Source: Paraburkholderia youngii (GTDB lineage: Bacteria; Pseudomonadota; Gammaproteobacteria; Burkholderiales; Burkholderiaceae). From it: 64,000 nt of DNA. The notes below the pieces were generated by a model, which was not told where the DNA came from, did not search any database, and saw nothing but the letters and a program-made list of their open reading frames with translations. Numbering within the stretch: position 1 is the first letter of the stretch; every line of letters starts with the position of its first letter. The position numbers were made by a program, and so were the translations under genes. This document shows, one piece after another, positions 47,552 through 55,831 of the stretch. The stretch spans positions 310,001 through 374,000 of the forward strand of contig NZ_JAALDK010000001.1 of NCBI RefSeq assembly GCF_013366925.1, written 5' to 3'.

Positions 47552-47951
47552 ATGGCGCGAGTCTGGGGGGGGCACTGAGAAAATTAGGTGCCGGATCGAA
47601 TGAATTCGCACGTTTCAGTGCTCTCGCGCACAAACTTTTTTGAAATTGTGATCGGGTGTTTTATTGATTTTCGAGCGATGCGCCCCTGTTTTAATCTAGG
47701 CCAAGAGCTTAAGACGATTTAATCATGCACTGAATTGGTGCTCTTGCCGCGCGTGGGATAAAAGGACATATCGGACGCAAGCCCCGGCCTAGCCGGCATT
47801 CACGCCGAGGGACCGCAACACTTGGTGCCATCGGGTTCGGCGACGGTGCAACTGATGCACGCAAACGGATCGCAACCGGGTTGCTCTTTTCTGCGGATTT
47901 TGCTTTCAATATCAGGTTGCAATGCAGGAAAACCCCACCGGTTCAACAATA

Positions 47952-47979
47952 TTGCCACCCGCATAATTGGAGTTACAAT
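47952..47979 (+). promoter_or_regulatory. Sigma70 promoter of livK
   Basis: TTGCCA (47952-47957) and TACAAT (47974-47979) are 16 bp apart, placing the transcript start about 60 bases before the livK ATG. Confidence 0.65.
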
Positions 47980-48045
47980 GCGCGCGTTCTCAAGGCCTTG
48001 AGGTCCTGGACAGTGGATTTTGCAAGGCGCAGGAGACCTTACTTG

Positions 48046-49248
48046 ATGCGAGTCAAATTTGCTTACGCCGTGTCCATCGCGGCCGCGGTTGCGATGCTGA
48101 CCGCGTGCGGCAAGAAACAGGATGGCGAAGCGGGAGCGGGCGCATCGGCGGCTTCGTCCGCTGCGGTCGCCGCCGCGAGCGAAGCGACTATCGTAAAGAT
48201 TGGTCACGCGGCCCCGTTGACGGGCGGCATCGCGCACCTGGGCAAGGACAACGAAAATGGGGCGCGCCTCGCGGTCGAGGAAATCAATGCGCAGGGCCTG
48301 ACGATCGACGGTCGCAAGGTCCAGCTGAAACTCGACGCGCAGGACGATGCGGCGGACCCGAAAACGGGCACCGCCGTCGCGCAGAAGCTGGTGGACGATC
48401 ACGTGGTCGCGGTGATCGGGCACCTGAACTCCGGGGTCTCGATTCCGGCTTCGAAGATCTATAGCGACGCGAGCATCGTGCAAATCTCGCCGTCGTCGAC
48501 CAATCCGGCGTATACGCAGCAGGGTTTCAAGACGACCTATCGAGTGGTCGCGACCGACGCGCAGCAGGGTCCGGCGCTCGCCAATTACGCGACGAAGGCG
48601 CTGGGCGCCAAACGCATCGCGATCGTGGACGATGCGACCGCCTACGGCAAAGGTCTCGCGGACGAATTCGCGAAGACCGCCGAGGCGAGCGGCGCGAAGA
48701 TCGTCGCGCGGGAGGCGACGAACGACAAGGCCACGGATTTCCGGGCCATTCTCACGAAGATCAAGAGTGTTCAGCCGGACGCGATTATGTTCGGCGGCAT
48801 GGACGCGACGGGCGGGCCGTTTACGAAGCAGGCGGCGGCGCTCGGTATCAGGGCAAAAATCCTTGGCGGCGACGGTGTGTGTACCGACAAGGTAGGTGAG
48901 CTGGCGGGTACCGCCGTGCAAAACCTGGTCTGTTCGGAAGCAGGACTCGCGCTTTCGAAAATGACCAATGGAGCGGACTTCGAAAAGAAGTACGAGGACC
49001 GCTTCCACACGCCGGTGCAGATTTACGCGCCGTTCACGTATGACGCTGTGTACGTGATCGTCGATGCAATGAAGCGCGCTAATTCGATCGAGGCGCCCAA
49101 GGTGCTGGCTGCGATGCCTTCGACCGATTACAACGGGGTAATCGGCCACATCGCGTTCGACGACAAGGGTGATTTGAAAGAGGGCGCCATTACACTTTAC
49201 GACTTCAAGGACGGCAAGAAAGCAGTGCTCGACGTCGTAAAGATGTGA
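48046..49248 (+). CDS. livK: Branched-chain amino-acid ABC importer substrate-binding lipoprotein
   Basis: Periplasmic-face receptor of the Liv importer, Peripla_BP_6 family, 400 residues. The leader ends in a lipobox, AMLTACGKKQ, so LspA should process it and anchor it by lipid at Cys18 or so, unusual for LivK of Gram-negative bacteria, which is mostly soluble. A Ser/Ala linker follows, then IVKIGHAAPLTGGIAHLGKD, the typical start of the ligand domain, and later SPSSTNPAYTQQG and FGGMDATGGPFTKQA. AGGAG is 12 bases before the ATG at 48046. The gene is separated from livHMGF by its own terminator, allowing extra receptor per channel. Ligand specificity for Leu, Ile and Val is inferred from the context. 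Confidence 0.92.
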   Translation: MRVKFAYAVSIAAAVAMLTACGKKQDGEAGAGASAASSAAVAAASEATIVKIGHAAPLTGGIAHLGKDNENGARLAVEEINAQGLTIDGRKVQLKLDAQDDAADPKTGTAVAQKLVDDHVVAVIGHLNSGVSIPASKIYSDASIVQISPSSTNPAYTQQGFKTTYRVVATDAQQGPALANYATKALGAKRIAIVDDATAYGKGLADEFAKTAEASGAKIVAREATNDKATDFRAILTKIKSVQPDAIMFGGMDATGGPFTKQAAALGIRAKILGGDGVCTDKVGELAGTAVQNLVCSEAGLALSKMTNGADFEKKYEDRFHTPVQIYAPFTYDAVYVIVDAMKRANSIEAPKVLAAMPSTDYNGVIGHIAFDDKGDLKEGAITLYDFKDGKKAVLDVVKM

Positions 49249-49267
49249 TGACGGGAAGTTCGGCCTG

Positions 49268-49300
49268 ACGGCACCGACACCATCCAACGGTGCCGTTTTT
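49268..49300 (+). terminator. Intrinsic terminator between livK and livH
   Basis: ACGGCACCG (49268-49276) pairs with CGGTGCCGT (49288-49296), followed by TTTT, 20 bp after livK. Partial read-through would give more livK than livHMGF mRNA. Confidence 0.88.
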
Positions 49301-49476
49301 GCATCCGCCCAAGGGGAGCTCGCGACCGCATCACGGTCGTCAGGGCAAGCCGGCAGCGGATAACCCTTACCGGTCTTTTACATCAGTACCCGCAGTGCCG
49401 TTGAGATTCGTAGTGCATCACCGCCCACCGGCAGATGAAAAACGCGAATCCAGTCGCACGGGCTAAGGAGCAATAA

Positions 49477-50427
49477 ATGGATATCTTCATCCAGCAGATC
49501 CTGAATGGACTGGTGCTTGGCAGTGTCTACGCCATCATCGCACTGGGCTATACGATGGTTTACGGCATTCTGGGCATCATCAACTTCGCTCACGGCGATG
49601 TGTTGATGGTGGGCGCGATGGTTGCGCTCTCCGCCATAGGTGTGCTGCAGAACCACTTCCCCGGCCTCGGCAACGTGCTGACGCTGGTCATCGCGCTGCT
49701 CATCGCGGCGGCGGTCTGCGCGGTGGTCGGCTACACGATCGAACGCGTGGCCTACCGGCCGTTGCGCCGCGCACCGCGTCTCGCGCCGCTGATCACCGCG
49801 ATCGGTGTGTCGATTCTGCTGCAGACGCTCGCGATGATGATCTGGTCGCGCAATCCGCTGCCGTTCCCGCAGCTGTTGCCCACTGACCCGATCAACGTGA
49901 TCAAGGCCACCGACACGACGCCCGGCGCCGTGATCTCGATGACCGAAATCGTGATCATCGTGGTGGCGTTCATCGTGATGGGCGGCCTGCTGCTGCTCGT
50001 GCATAAGACCAGGCTCGGCCGCGCGATGCGCGCGATCGCCGAGAATCCGAACGTCGCGAGCCTGATGGGTGTGAGCCCGAACTTCGTGATTTCGGCGACC
50101 TTCATGATCGGCTCGGCGCTCGCGGCGCTCGCCGGCGTGATGATCGCGTCCGAATACGGCAACGCGCACTTCTACATGGGCTTCATCCCTGGCCTGAAGG
50201 CCTTTACCGCGGCGGTGCTCGGCGGTATCGGCAATCTCGGCGGCGCGATGGTCGGCGGCGTGCTGCTCGGCCTGATCGAGCAGTTGGGCGCCGGCTATAT
50301 CGGCAACCTCACGGGCGGCGTGTTCGGTAGCAACTACCAGGACGTGTTCGCGTTCATCGTGCTGATCGTCGTGCTCGTGTTCCGTCCGTCGGGTCTGCTC
50401 GGCGAACGTGTCGCGGATCGCGCCTGA
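49477..50427 (+). CDS. livH: Branched-chain amino-acid ABC importer permease LivH
   Basis: Inner-membrane permease of the Liv importer. The 316 residues form about eight hydrophobic segments. Typical parts are QQILNGLVLGSVYAIIALGY at the start (NGLVLGSVYAIIALGYTM), INFAHGD, ERVAYRPLRRAPRLAPLI, and the EAA-like loop GRAMRAIAENPNVASLMGV. Late residues GLKAFTAAVLGGIGNLGGAM are also conserved (LKAFTAAVLGGIGNLGGA). AAGGAGCAATAA gives a strong Shine-Dalgarno sequence. It is the first gene of livHMGF; its partner is LivM 26 bp downstream. Confidence 0.95.
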   Translation: MDIFIQQILNGLVLGSVYAIIALGYTMVYGILGIINFAHGDVLMVGAMVALSAIGVLQNHFPGLGNVLTLVIALLIAAAVCAVVGYTIERVAYRPLRRAPRLAPLITAIGVSILLQTLAMMIWSRNPLPFPQLLPTDPINVIKATDTTPGAVISMTEIVIIVVAFIVMGGLLLLVHKTRLGRAMRAIAENPNVASLMGVSPNFVISATFMIGSALAALAGVMIASEYGNAHFYMGFIPGLKAFTAAVLGGIGNLGGAMVGGVLLGLIEQLGAGYIGNLTGGVFGSNYQDVFAFIVLIVVLVFRPSGLLGERVADRA

Positions 50428-50453
50428 TCCCGGGCCACAAGGAGTCAACAATC

Positions 50454-51623
50454 ATGACCTCAATTCAACCGATCGAGCCGTCCACAACGCTCATCCCCGA
50501 AAAGAACCGCACGAAGACGCTGACCATCGGCATCCTTACGACGATCTTCGTGATCGCCGCGCCGATGATCATCGGCGCGGCGGGCGGCAACTACTGGGTC
50601 CGCGTGCTCGACTTCGCGATGCTGTACGTGATGCTCGCGTTGGGCCTGAACGTGGTGGTGGGCTTTGCCGGCCTGCTCGACTTGGGCTACATCGCGTTCT
50701 ACGCGATCGGTGCCTACACGGCCGCGCTGCTGAGCTCGCCGCACCTGTCGACGCAATTCGAATGGATCGCGGCGCTCGCGCCGCACGGTTTGAACGTGCC
50801 GATCTGGATCATCGTGCCGATCGCGATGTCGCTGGCCGCGATGTTCGGGATCCTGCTCGGCGCGCCGACGCTGCGTCTGCGCGGCGACTACCTGGCGATC
50901 GTGACCCTCGGCTTCGGGGAAATCGTGCGGATCTTCATGAACAACCTCGACCGTCCGGTGAACATCACCAATGGTCCGAAGGGGATCACCGGGATCGCGC
51001 CGGTGCAGATCGGCGGCTTCAGCTTCGCGCAGTCGCACTCGCTGTTCGGCATGCAGTTCCCGGCGGTGTACCTGTACTACTACCTGTTCGTGCTGTGCGC
51101 GCTGTTCGTGATCTGGACGTGTACGCGTCTGCAGCATTCGCGTATCGGCCGCGCGTGGGCCGCGATCCGCGAAGATGAAATTGCCGCCAAGGCGATGGGC
51201 ATCAACACCCGCAACGTGAAGCTGCTCGCGTTCGCGATGGGCGCGTCGTTCGGCGGCTTGTCGGGCGCGATGTTCGGTGCGTTCCAGGGCTTCGTGTCGC
51301 CGGAATCGTTCACGTTCTGGGAATCGGTCGTGGTGCTCGCCTGTGTGGTGCTCGGCGGCATGGGCCACATTCCCGGCGTGATTCTCGGCGCGGTGCTGCT
51401 CGCGGTGTTCCCCGAGTTCCTGCGCTCCACGATGGGTCCGCTGCAGAACATGATCTTCGGCCATGAAGTCGTCGATACCGAAGTGATCCGTCAGCTGCTG
51501 TACGGTCTGGCGATGGTCGTGATCATGCTGTATCGCTCGGAAGGCCTGTGGCCCGCGCCGAAGCACGAAGACAAGATTGCGAAGCTGGCGAAGCGTAGCG
51601 GCAAGAAGCCGGTGCGCGCATAA
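50454..51623 (+). CDS. livM: Branched-chain amino-acid ABC importer permease LivM
   Basis: Second inner-membrane permease of the Liv importer, 389 residues. Conserved stretches are LNVVVGFAGLLDLGYIAFYA, GDYLAIVTLGFGEIVRI, the coupling loop GRAWAAIREDEIAAKAMGIN and ACVVLGGMGHIPGVILGAVL. A short hydrophilic tail (about 30 residues) precedes the first helix and a Lys-rich tail ends the chain. AAGGAG lies 8 bases before the ATG. It follows livH by 26 bp and precedes livG by 20 bp. Confidence 0.95.
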   Translation: MTSIQPIEPSTTLIPEKNRTKTLTIGILTTIFVIAAPMIIGAAGGNYWVRVLDFAMLYVMLALGLNVVVGFAGLLDLGYIAFYAIGAYTAALLSSPHLSTQFEWIAALAPHGLNVPIWIIVPIAMSLAAMFGILLGAPTLRLRGDYLAIVTLGFGEIVRIFMNNLDRPVNITNGPKGITGIAPVQIGGFSFAQSHSLFGMQFPAVYLYYYLFVLCALFVIWTCTRLQHSRIGRAWAAIREDEIAAKAMGINTRNVKLLAFAMGASFGGLSGAMFGAFQGFVSPESFTFWESVVVLACVVLGGMGHIPGVILGAVLLAVFPEFLRSTMGPLQNMIFGHEVVDTEVIRQLLYGLAMVVIMLYRSEGLWPAPKHEDKIAKLAKRSGKKPVRA

Positions 51624-51643
51624 GGTCCGGTGGAGAAAAAGAC

Positions 51644-52435
51644 ATGAGCGATAACGTAAGCAACAACGCGGCGATCCGTCTGTCGGTGAAGGGCGTCAAC
51701 AAGCGCTTCGGCGGTTTGCAGGCGCTTTCCGAGGTCGGCCTGCAGATCCGCGCGGGTGAAATCTACGGTCTGATCGGCCCGAACGGCGCCGGCAAGACGA
51801 CCTTCTTCAACGTGATCACGGGTCTGTACACGCCGGATTCGGGCGAGTTCAAGCTCGACGGCGAGAACTACACGCCGACCGCGGTCTATCAGGTCGCGAA
51901 GGCGGGCATTGCGCGCACGTTCCAGAACATTCGCCTGTTCGGCGGCATGACCGCGCTCGAAAACGTGATGGTCGGCCGTCATGTGCGCACCAAACACGGT
52001 CTGCTCGGCGCGGTGTTCCAGACCCCGGCCGAACGCCAGGAAGAGCGCGAGATCAAGGAGCGCGCGCTCGAACTGCTCGACTACGTCGGCATCACGCAAT
52101 ACGCGGACTACACGTCGCGCAACCTGTCGTATGGCCACCAGCGTCGTCTGGAGATCGCGCGTGCGCTGGCGACGGATCCGAAGCTGCTCGCGCTCGACGA
52201 ACCGGCGGCCGGCATGAACGCCACCGAGAAAGTCGAGCTGACCAAGCTGCTCGACAAGATCCGCGCGGACGGCAAGACGATTCTGCTGATCGAACACGAC
52301 GTGAAGCTCGTGATGGGCCTGTGCAACCAGATGACGGTGCTCGACTATGGCAAGGTGATCGCACAGGGTCTGCCGCAGGACGTGCAGAAGGATGCGAAGG
52401 TGATCGAAGCTTATCTGGGTGCGGGGGTCCACTGA
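51644..52435 (+). CDS. livG: Branched-chain amino-acid ABC importer ATPase LivG
   Basis: Cytoplasmic ATPase of the Liv importer, 263 residues. Walker A is GPNGAGKTT (45-53), signature LSYGHQRRLE, Walker B LLALDEPAAGMN and the His switch IEHDVKLVMG. The C-terminal piece ending VIEAYLGAGVH is the LivG/BCA type. The stop overlaps the livF ATG as TGATG, so the two ATPases are translated in balance. Confidence 0.96.
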   Translation: MSDNVSNNAAIRLSVKGVNKRFGGLQALSEVGLQIRAGEIYGLIGPNGAGKTTFFNVITGLYTPDSGEFKLDGENYTPTAVYQVAKAGIARTFQNIRLFGGMTALENVMVGRHVRTKHGLLGAVFQTPAERQEEREIKERALELLDYVGITQYADYTSRNLSYGHQRRLEIARALATDPKLLALDEPAAGMNATEKVELTKLLDKIRADGKTILLIEHDVKLVMGLCNQMTVLDYGKVIAQGLPQDVQKDAKVIEAYLGAGVH

Positions 52436-53157
52436 TGTCCACGACGCAAGCAATGTTGAAAATCAAGGGCCTGCAGGTCAACTACGGCGGCATCCAGGCG
52501 GTAAAGGGTGTTGACCTCGAAGTCGGGCAGGGCGAACTCGTCACGCTGATCGGCGCGAACGGCGCGGGCAAGACCACGACGATGAAGGCGATCACCGGCC
52601 TGAAGGCGTACGCGGCCGGCGACATCGAGTACATGGGCCAGTCGATCAAAGGCCTGCCCGCGCACGAGTTGCTCAAGCGCGGTCTCGCGATGGTGCCGGA
52701 AGGTCGCGGCATCTTCGCGCGTATGTCGATCGTCGAGAACATGCAGATGGGCGCGTATCTGCGCAACGATGCCGACGGTATCAAGTCGGACGTCGAGCGC
52801 ATGTTCGGCTTCTTCCCGCGTCTGAAGGAGCGCGCCTCGCAATACGCGGGCACGCTGTCGGGCGGTGAGCAGCAGATGCTCGCGATGGCGCGTGCGATCA
52901 TCTCGCGGCCCAAGCTGCTGCTGCTCGATGAACCGTCGATGGGTCTGTCGCCGATCATGGTCGAGAAGATCTTCGAAGTGGTGCGCTCGATTTCCGCTGA
53001 AGGTATGACGGTGCTGCTCGTCGAGCAGAACGCGCGTCTCGCGCTGCAGGCGGCCAATCGTGGCTACGTGATGGACTCCGGTCTGATTACGATGTCGGGC
53101 GACGCGAAACAGATGCTCGACGATCCGAAGGTTCGGGCCGCTTACCTGGGTGAATGA
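52435..53157 (+). CDS. livF: Branched-chain amino-acid ABC importer ATPase LivF
   Basis: Second ATPase of the Liv importer, 240 residues from the ATG that overlaps the livG stop by one base. Walker A GANGAGKTTTM (40-50), signature LSGGEQQMLAMARA, Walker B LLLLDEPSMGLSP and VLLVEQNARLAL are all present. The last residues (YLGE) are coded by the first unit of a 12-base tandem repeat that continues after the stop. An intrinsic terminator lies 75 bp downstream and ends the livHMGF transcript. Confidence 0.96.
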   Translation: MSTTQAMLKIKGLQVNYGGIQAVKGVDLEVGQGELVTLIGANGAGKTTTMKAITGLKAYAAGDIEYMGQSIKGLPAHELLKRGLAMVPEGRGIFARMSIVENMQMGAYLRNDADGIKSDVERMFGFFPRLKERASQYAGTLSGGEQQMLAMARAIISRPKLLLLDEPSMGLSPIMVEKIFEVVRSISAEGMTVLLVEQNARLALQAANRGYVMDSGLITMSGDAKQMLDDPKVRAAYLGE

Positions 53158-53183
53158 GTGGGTGAACGAGTCGGTGAATAAGT
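53148..53183 (+). repeat. Three 12-base tandem repeats across the livF stop codon
   Basis: Units GGGTGAATGAGT, GGGTGAACGAGT and CGGTGAATAAGT follow head to tail. The first unit holds the livF stop (TGA); the second has CGA in the same position and the third TAA, so loss of the first stop would add only a few residues. Confidence 0.75.
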
Positions 53184-53231
53184 AGCTGATGAGTTGGACG
53201 TGTGCCGCTTTCTCGCACACCTCCTTCTTGC

Positions 53232-53271
53232 AACGCGCCGCACGATGCAACATCGTGCGGCGCGTTTTTTC
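53232..53271 (+). terminator. Intrinsic terminator after livF
   Basis: AACGCGCCGCACGAT pairs with ATCGTGCGGCGCGTT, followed by six Ts. A very stable stem. Confidence 0.94.
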
Positions 53272-53290
53272 TTGCTGACCCGTGCATGAA

Positions 53291-53584
53291 TTATGGGAGT
53301 TTCCCGATAACCGCACTGATTTCGTCTTTGGTGAACGCACGCAGTGTTTGCGAGCGGACATTGCCGGCCGAGCCGAGCGCGAAGCCGAAGGCGAGGAAGC
53401 TCTGCTCGTCTGCCGCTTCGACGACCGAGACAATGTCGTATTCCCCCAAGGTCCAGTAGATCTGCTTCATCTCGCAGCCAAAAGTTTTCGCCATCTCCGC
53501 CGTCTGCCCGGCTCGCTGCGCTGTGTTCTTGATCGCGCGGATCCCCTGATCCGTGAATTGCAGGAGCACCACATAAGTCGCCAT
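53291..53584 (-). CDS. GYD-domain protein
   Basis: A 97-residue soluble protein of the GYD family (small alpha-beta fold, function unknown). The naming motif appears as GEYDIVSVVEA, preceded by YVVLLQFTDQGIRAIK and MKQIYWTLG. There is no signal peptide or membrane segment. GGGGAAT stands a few bases before the ATG. It lies alone, converging with livF, between two terminators. Dimeric ferredoxin-like folds of this kind sometimes bind small ligands or act in stress, but no function can be given. Confidence 0.85.
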   Translation of the reverse strand: MATYVVLLQFTDQGIRAIKNTAQRAGQTAEMAKTFGCEMKQIYWTLGEYDIVSVVEAADEQSFLAFGFALGSAGNVRSQTLRAFTKDEISAVIGKLP

Positions 53585-53778
53585 GAAGATTCCCCTTAGG
53601 ATTCAAACGCGTTGGGACTCAGATGCATGAGCCGCCGCGGGGAGCGTCGCGAACCGCCGCGAACGTCTCATCCAGCCCGGCGTCGTCTCTTGCGTAAACG
53701 ATTCTAGGCAATCCGTCTGCCCACCATCTGCTATTTGTCCGAATCCGCCGATATGTGCGCCGCACATGAGAGAACCAT

Positions 53779-53815
53779 GAAAAAGGCCGCATGCGCCAAC
53801 CAGCGCATGCGGCCT
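53779..53815 (-). terminator. Intrinsic terminator after the GNAT gene
   Basis: On the minus strand AAGGCCGCATGCGC and GCGCATGCGGCCTT (14-bp stem, 5-nt loop) are followed by TTTTTC. It ends the argD-GNAT unit. Confidence 0.92.
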
Positions 53816-53840
53816 TCTTTAATCAGGTGTACGACGCGAA

Positions 53841-54314
53841 TCAACCCGCCGGGGCTGCGTCCGCGTATTGGCCGAGCCGCTTGCCGAGGCTGATCACCGC
53901 ATCGGCGCGATAGCCGAGCGCATCGTAGAACGCGTGCACTTCAGCCGAGGCCGACGACAATACCTGCAAGTTCAGCTTCGGACAACCAAGCTTCGTCAGC
54001 TCGCTCTCGACGTGCGCGACGAGCCGCGCGCCGATGCCATGACGTCGCAGCGATGCGTCGACCGCAAGCGAATACAGCCAGCCGCGGTGTCCGTCATAGC
54101 CGCCCATCACGGTGCCGACGATGCGGCCATCGAGCTCCGCGACGAAGAACAGCTCCGGTTGCGTCGCGAGCTTGTTCGCGATCGACAGACGCGGATTGCG
54201 CCGCGGTCGCGTCACGTCGCGATATTCGGGAAAGACCTGCTGCCATAGCGCGATCACCGCTTCGGTATCGCTCGCGTCGAAGCGGCGGATCGACAGCGTC
54301 GTGTTCGTCGTCAT
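53841..54314 (-). CDS. GNAT-family acetyltransferase (YpeA-like)
   Basis: N-acetyltransferase of 157 residues using acetyl-CoA. Motif A is visible as VDASLRRHGIGARLVAHVE, with R-R-H-G-I-G for the pyrophosphate loop; VFPEYRDVTRPRRNP near the start and EVHAFYDALGYR near the end also fit the YpeA group. It follows the aminotransferase gene by 19 bp, so the two are probably one transcript. The acceptor is unknown; with an acetylornithine-type aminotransferase next door an amino-acid or polyamine substrate is conceivable. Confidence 0.88.
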   Translation of the reverse strand: MTTNTTLSIRRFDASDTEAVIALWQQVFPEYRDVTRPRRNPRLSIANKLATQPELFFVAELDGRIVGTVMGGYDGHRGWLYSLAVDASLRRHGIGARLVAHVESELTKLGCPKLNLQVLSSASAEVHAFYDALGYRADAVISLGKRLGQYADAAPAG

Positions 54315-54333
54315 CGGTGCGCTCCGTGGCTGA

Positions 54334-55518
54334 TTACAGCGAGTCGAGAACCGAGCGCAGCATCGCCAGCATCTGGTCGATCTCTTCGGTCGTCACGTTC
54401 AGCGCCGGCATGAAACGCAGCAGGTTCGGACGCGCGGCGTTCAGCAGCACGCCGTCGGGCTGCATTTCGCGCGCCTTCTCGACAATCTGGTTGCCGATGT
54501 CCTTGCCGAGCAGCAGCGCGCGCAGCAGACCCTCGCCGCGCTCGCCCTTGAAGCCGCGTTCCTCGGACAGCTCGAGCAGCTTCGTGCGCAGATATTCGCC
54601 GCGCGAGCGCACGCCTTCGAGGAAGCCCGGCGCCGTCAGCTGCGAGATCACCGAGTAGCCGACCGCCGTCATCAGCGGATTGCCGTTGTAGGTGCCACCC
54701 TGGTCGCCCGCTTCGAACACGGCGATTTCCGCCTTCGACAGCAGCGCCGCGAGCGGCACGCCGCCGCCGATGCCCTTGCCGAGCGTCATGATGTCCGGCT
54801 CGATGCCCGACAGCTGATACGCGAACAGCGTGCCGGCGCGACCGCAGCCGCTTTGCACTTCATCGACGATCAGCAGAATGTTGTGCTTCTTCGTCAGTTC
54901 GCGCAGTTGCTGCATGAATTCGCGGGTTGCGGGAATCACGCCGCCTTCGCCCTGGATCGGCTCGAGCATCACCGCGACGGTTTTCGCGTTGATCAGCTTT
55001 TCCACCGATGCGATGTCGTTCAGGTCCGCCTTCGGGAAGCCCGGCACCTGCGGTGCGTAGATCGTGTCCCAGCCCGGCTTGCCGCTGGCCGACATCGTCG
55101 CGAGCGTGCGGCCGTGGAAGCTGTGGTCGAACGTGATGATCTCGAACGCGCCGTCCTTGAACTTCCTGCCCCACTTGCGCGCGAGCTTGATCGCGCCTTC
55201 GTTCGCCTCCGCGCCGCTGTTCGCGAAGAACACCTTGTCGAAGCAGCTGTGCTGCGTGAGCAGACCCGCGAGCTTCGCCATCGGCTCGTTGTAGAACGCC
55301 GGCGACGGGTTGATCAGCAGCTTCGCCTGGCTGTTCAGCGCTTCGATCATGCCGTCGTTGCAGTGGCCGAGGCTGTTGACTGCCCAGCCCTGAATGAAAT
55401 CCAGGTAGCGCTTGCCGTCGTTGTCGTAAATCCACGAGCCTTTGCCGTGCGTGAAAACGATTTCGGGTCGGTTCGTGATGTACATCAGCGAATCGATTGG
55501 ATACTCATTGAAATTCAT
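54334..55518 (-). CDS. argD: Acetylornithine/succinyldiaminopimelate-type aminotransferase
   Basis: Class III PLP aminotransferase, 394 residues, in the arginine pathway converting N-acetylglutamate semialdehyde to N-acetylornithine. Conserved parts are [41 protein letters not shown] and [14 protein letters not shown] with Lys248 as the PLP lysine. The ATG at 55518 gives [16 protein letters not shown], the family N terminus in Burkholderia; the frame is open upstream without content. No other arg gene is nearby, and related enzymes use gamma-aminobutyrate or succinylornithine, so the exact substrate is less certain than the fold. Confidence 0.88.
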   Translation of the reverse strand: MNFNEYPIDSLMYITNRPEIVFTHGKGSWIYDNDGKRYLDFIQGWAVNSLGHCNDGMIEALNSQAKLLINPSPAFYNEPMAKLAGLLTQHSCFDKVFFANSGAEANEGAIKLARKWGRKFKDGAFEIITFDHSFHGRTLATMSASGKPGWDTIYAPQVPGFPKADLNDIASVEKLINAKTVAVMLEPIQGEGGVIPATREFMQQLRELTKKHNILLIVDEVQSGCGRAGTLFAYQLSGIEPDIMTLGKGIGGGVPLAALLSKAEIAVFEAGDQGGTYNGNPLMTAVGYSVISQLTAPGFLEGVRSRGEYLRTKLLELSEERGFKGERGEGLLRALLLGKDIGNQIVEKAREMQPDGVLLNAARPNLLRFMPALNVTTEEIDQMLAMLRSVLDSL

Positions 55519-55595
55519 GTCGGCAGGCTCCAGGCAAAGGGTAAGAGCAGGGTGAAGAAACGGTGACGGTTTGGCCAATAAAAACGGCGGCCGGA

Positions 55596-55627
55596 AAAAC
55601 AGAAAAGCCACGGCATGCCGTGGCTTT
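55596..55627 (-). terminator. Intrinsic terminator after the flavin reductase gene
   Basis: The perfect 24-bp palindrome AAAGCCACGGCA/TGCCGTGGCTTT (55604-55627) is followed on the minus strand by TTCTGTTTTTC. It ends the gene that stops at 55832. Confidence 0.85.
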
Positions 55628-55831
55628 CATGATTCGAACAGCTTGCGCCCAGGTATGTGTGTGGCGCGAGTCCGTGACGAAGCCAGCGGCGTCCCTAGGG
55701 GAGCGGCGAGCGGCGACGTCGGAGTTCGGACTGGATGCGGTTCATGCGCGAAAGAATACGATAAGAAAAGCACCGGTGTAAACCATGAATTTGCACTGGT
55801 GCTGCATCGGGGCGAAATTGCCGGCGTGCAA

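Larger units (their letters stand above)
47500..48045. other. Intergenic region, 546 bp, with livK promoter and leader
   Basis: After the ispH terminator this region is AT-richer to about 47730, then GC-rich. It ends with a good sigma70 promoter for livK. On the minus strand, 47800-47964, a short Cys-rich reading frame is present (see findings); it is not listed as a gene because it has no Shine-Dalgarno sequence. Confidence 0.6.
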
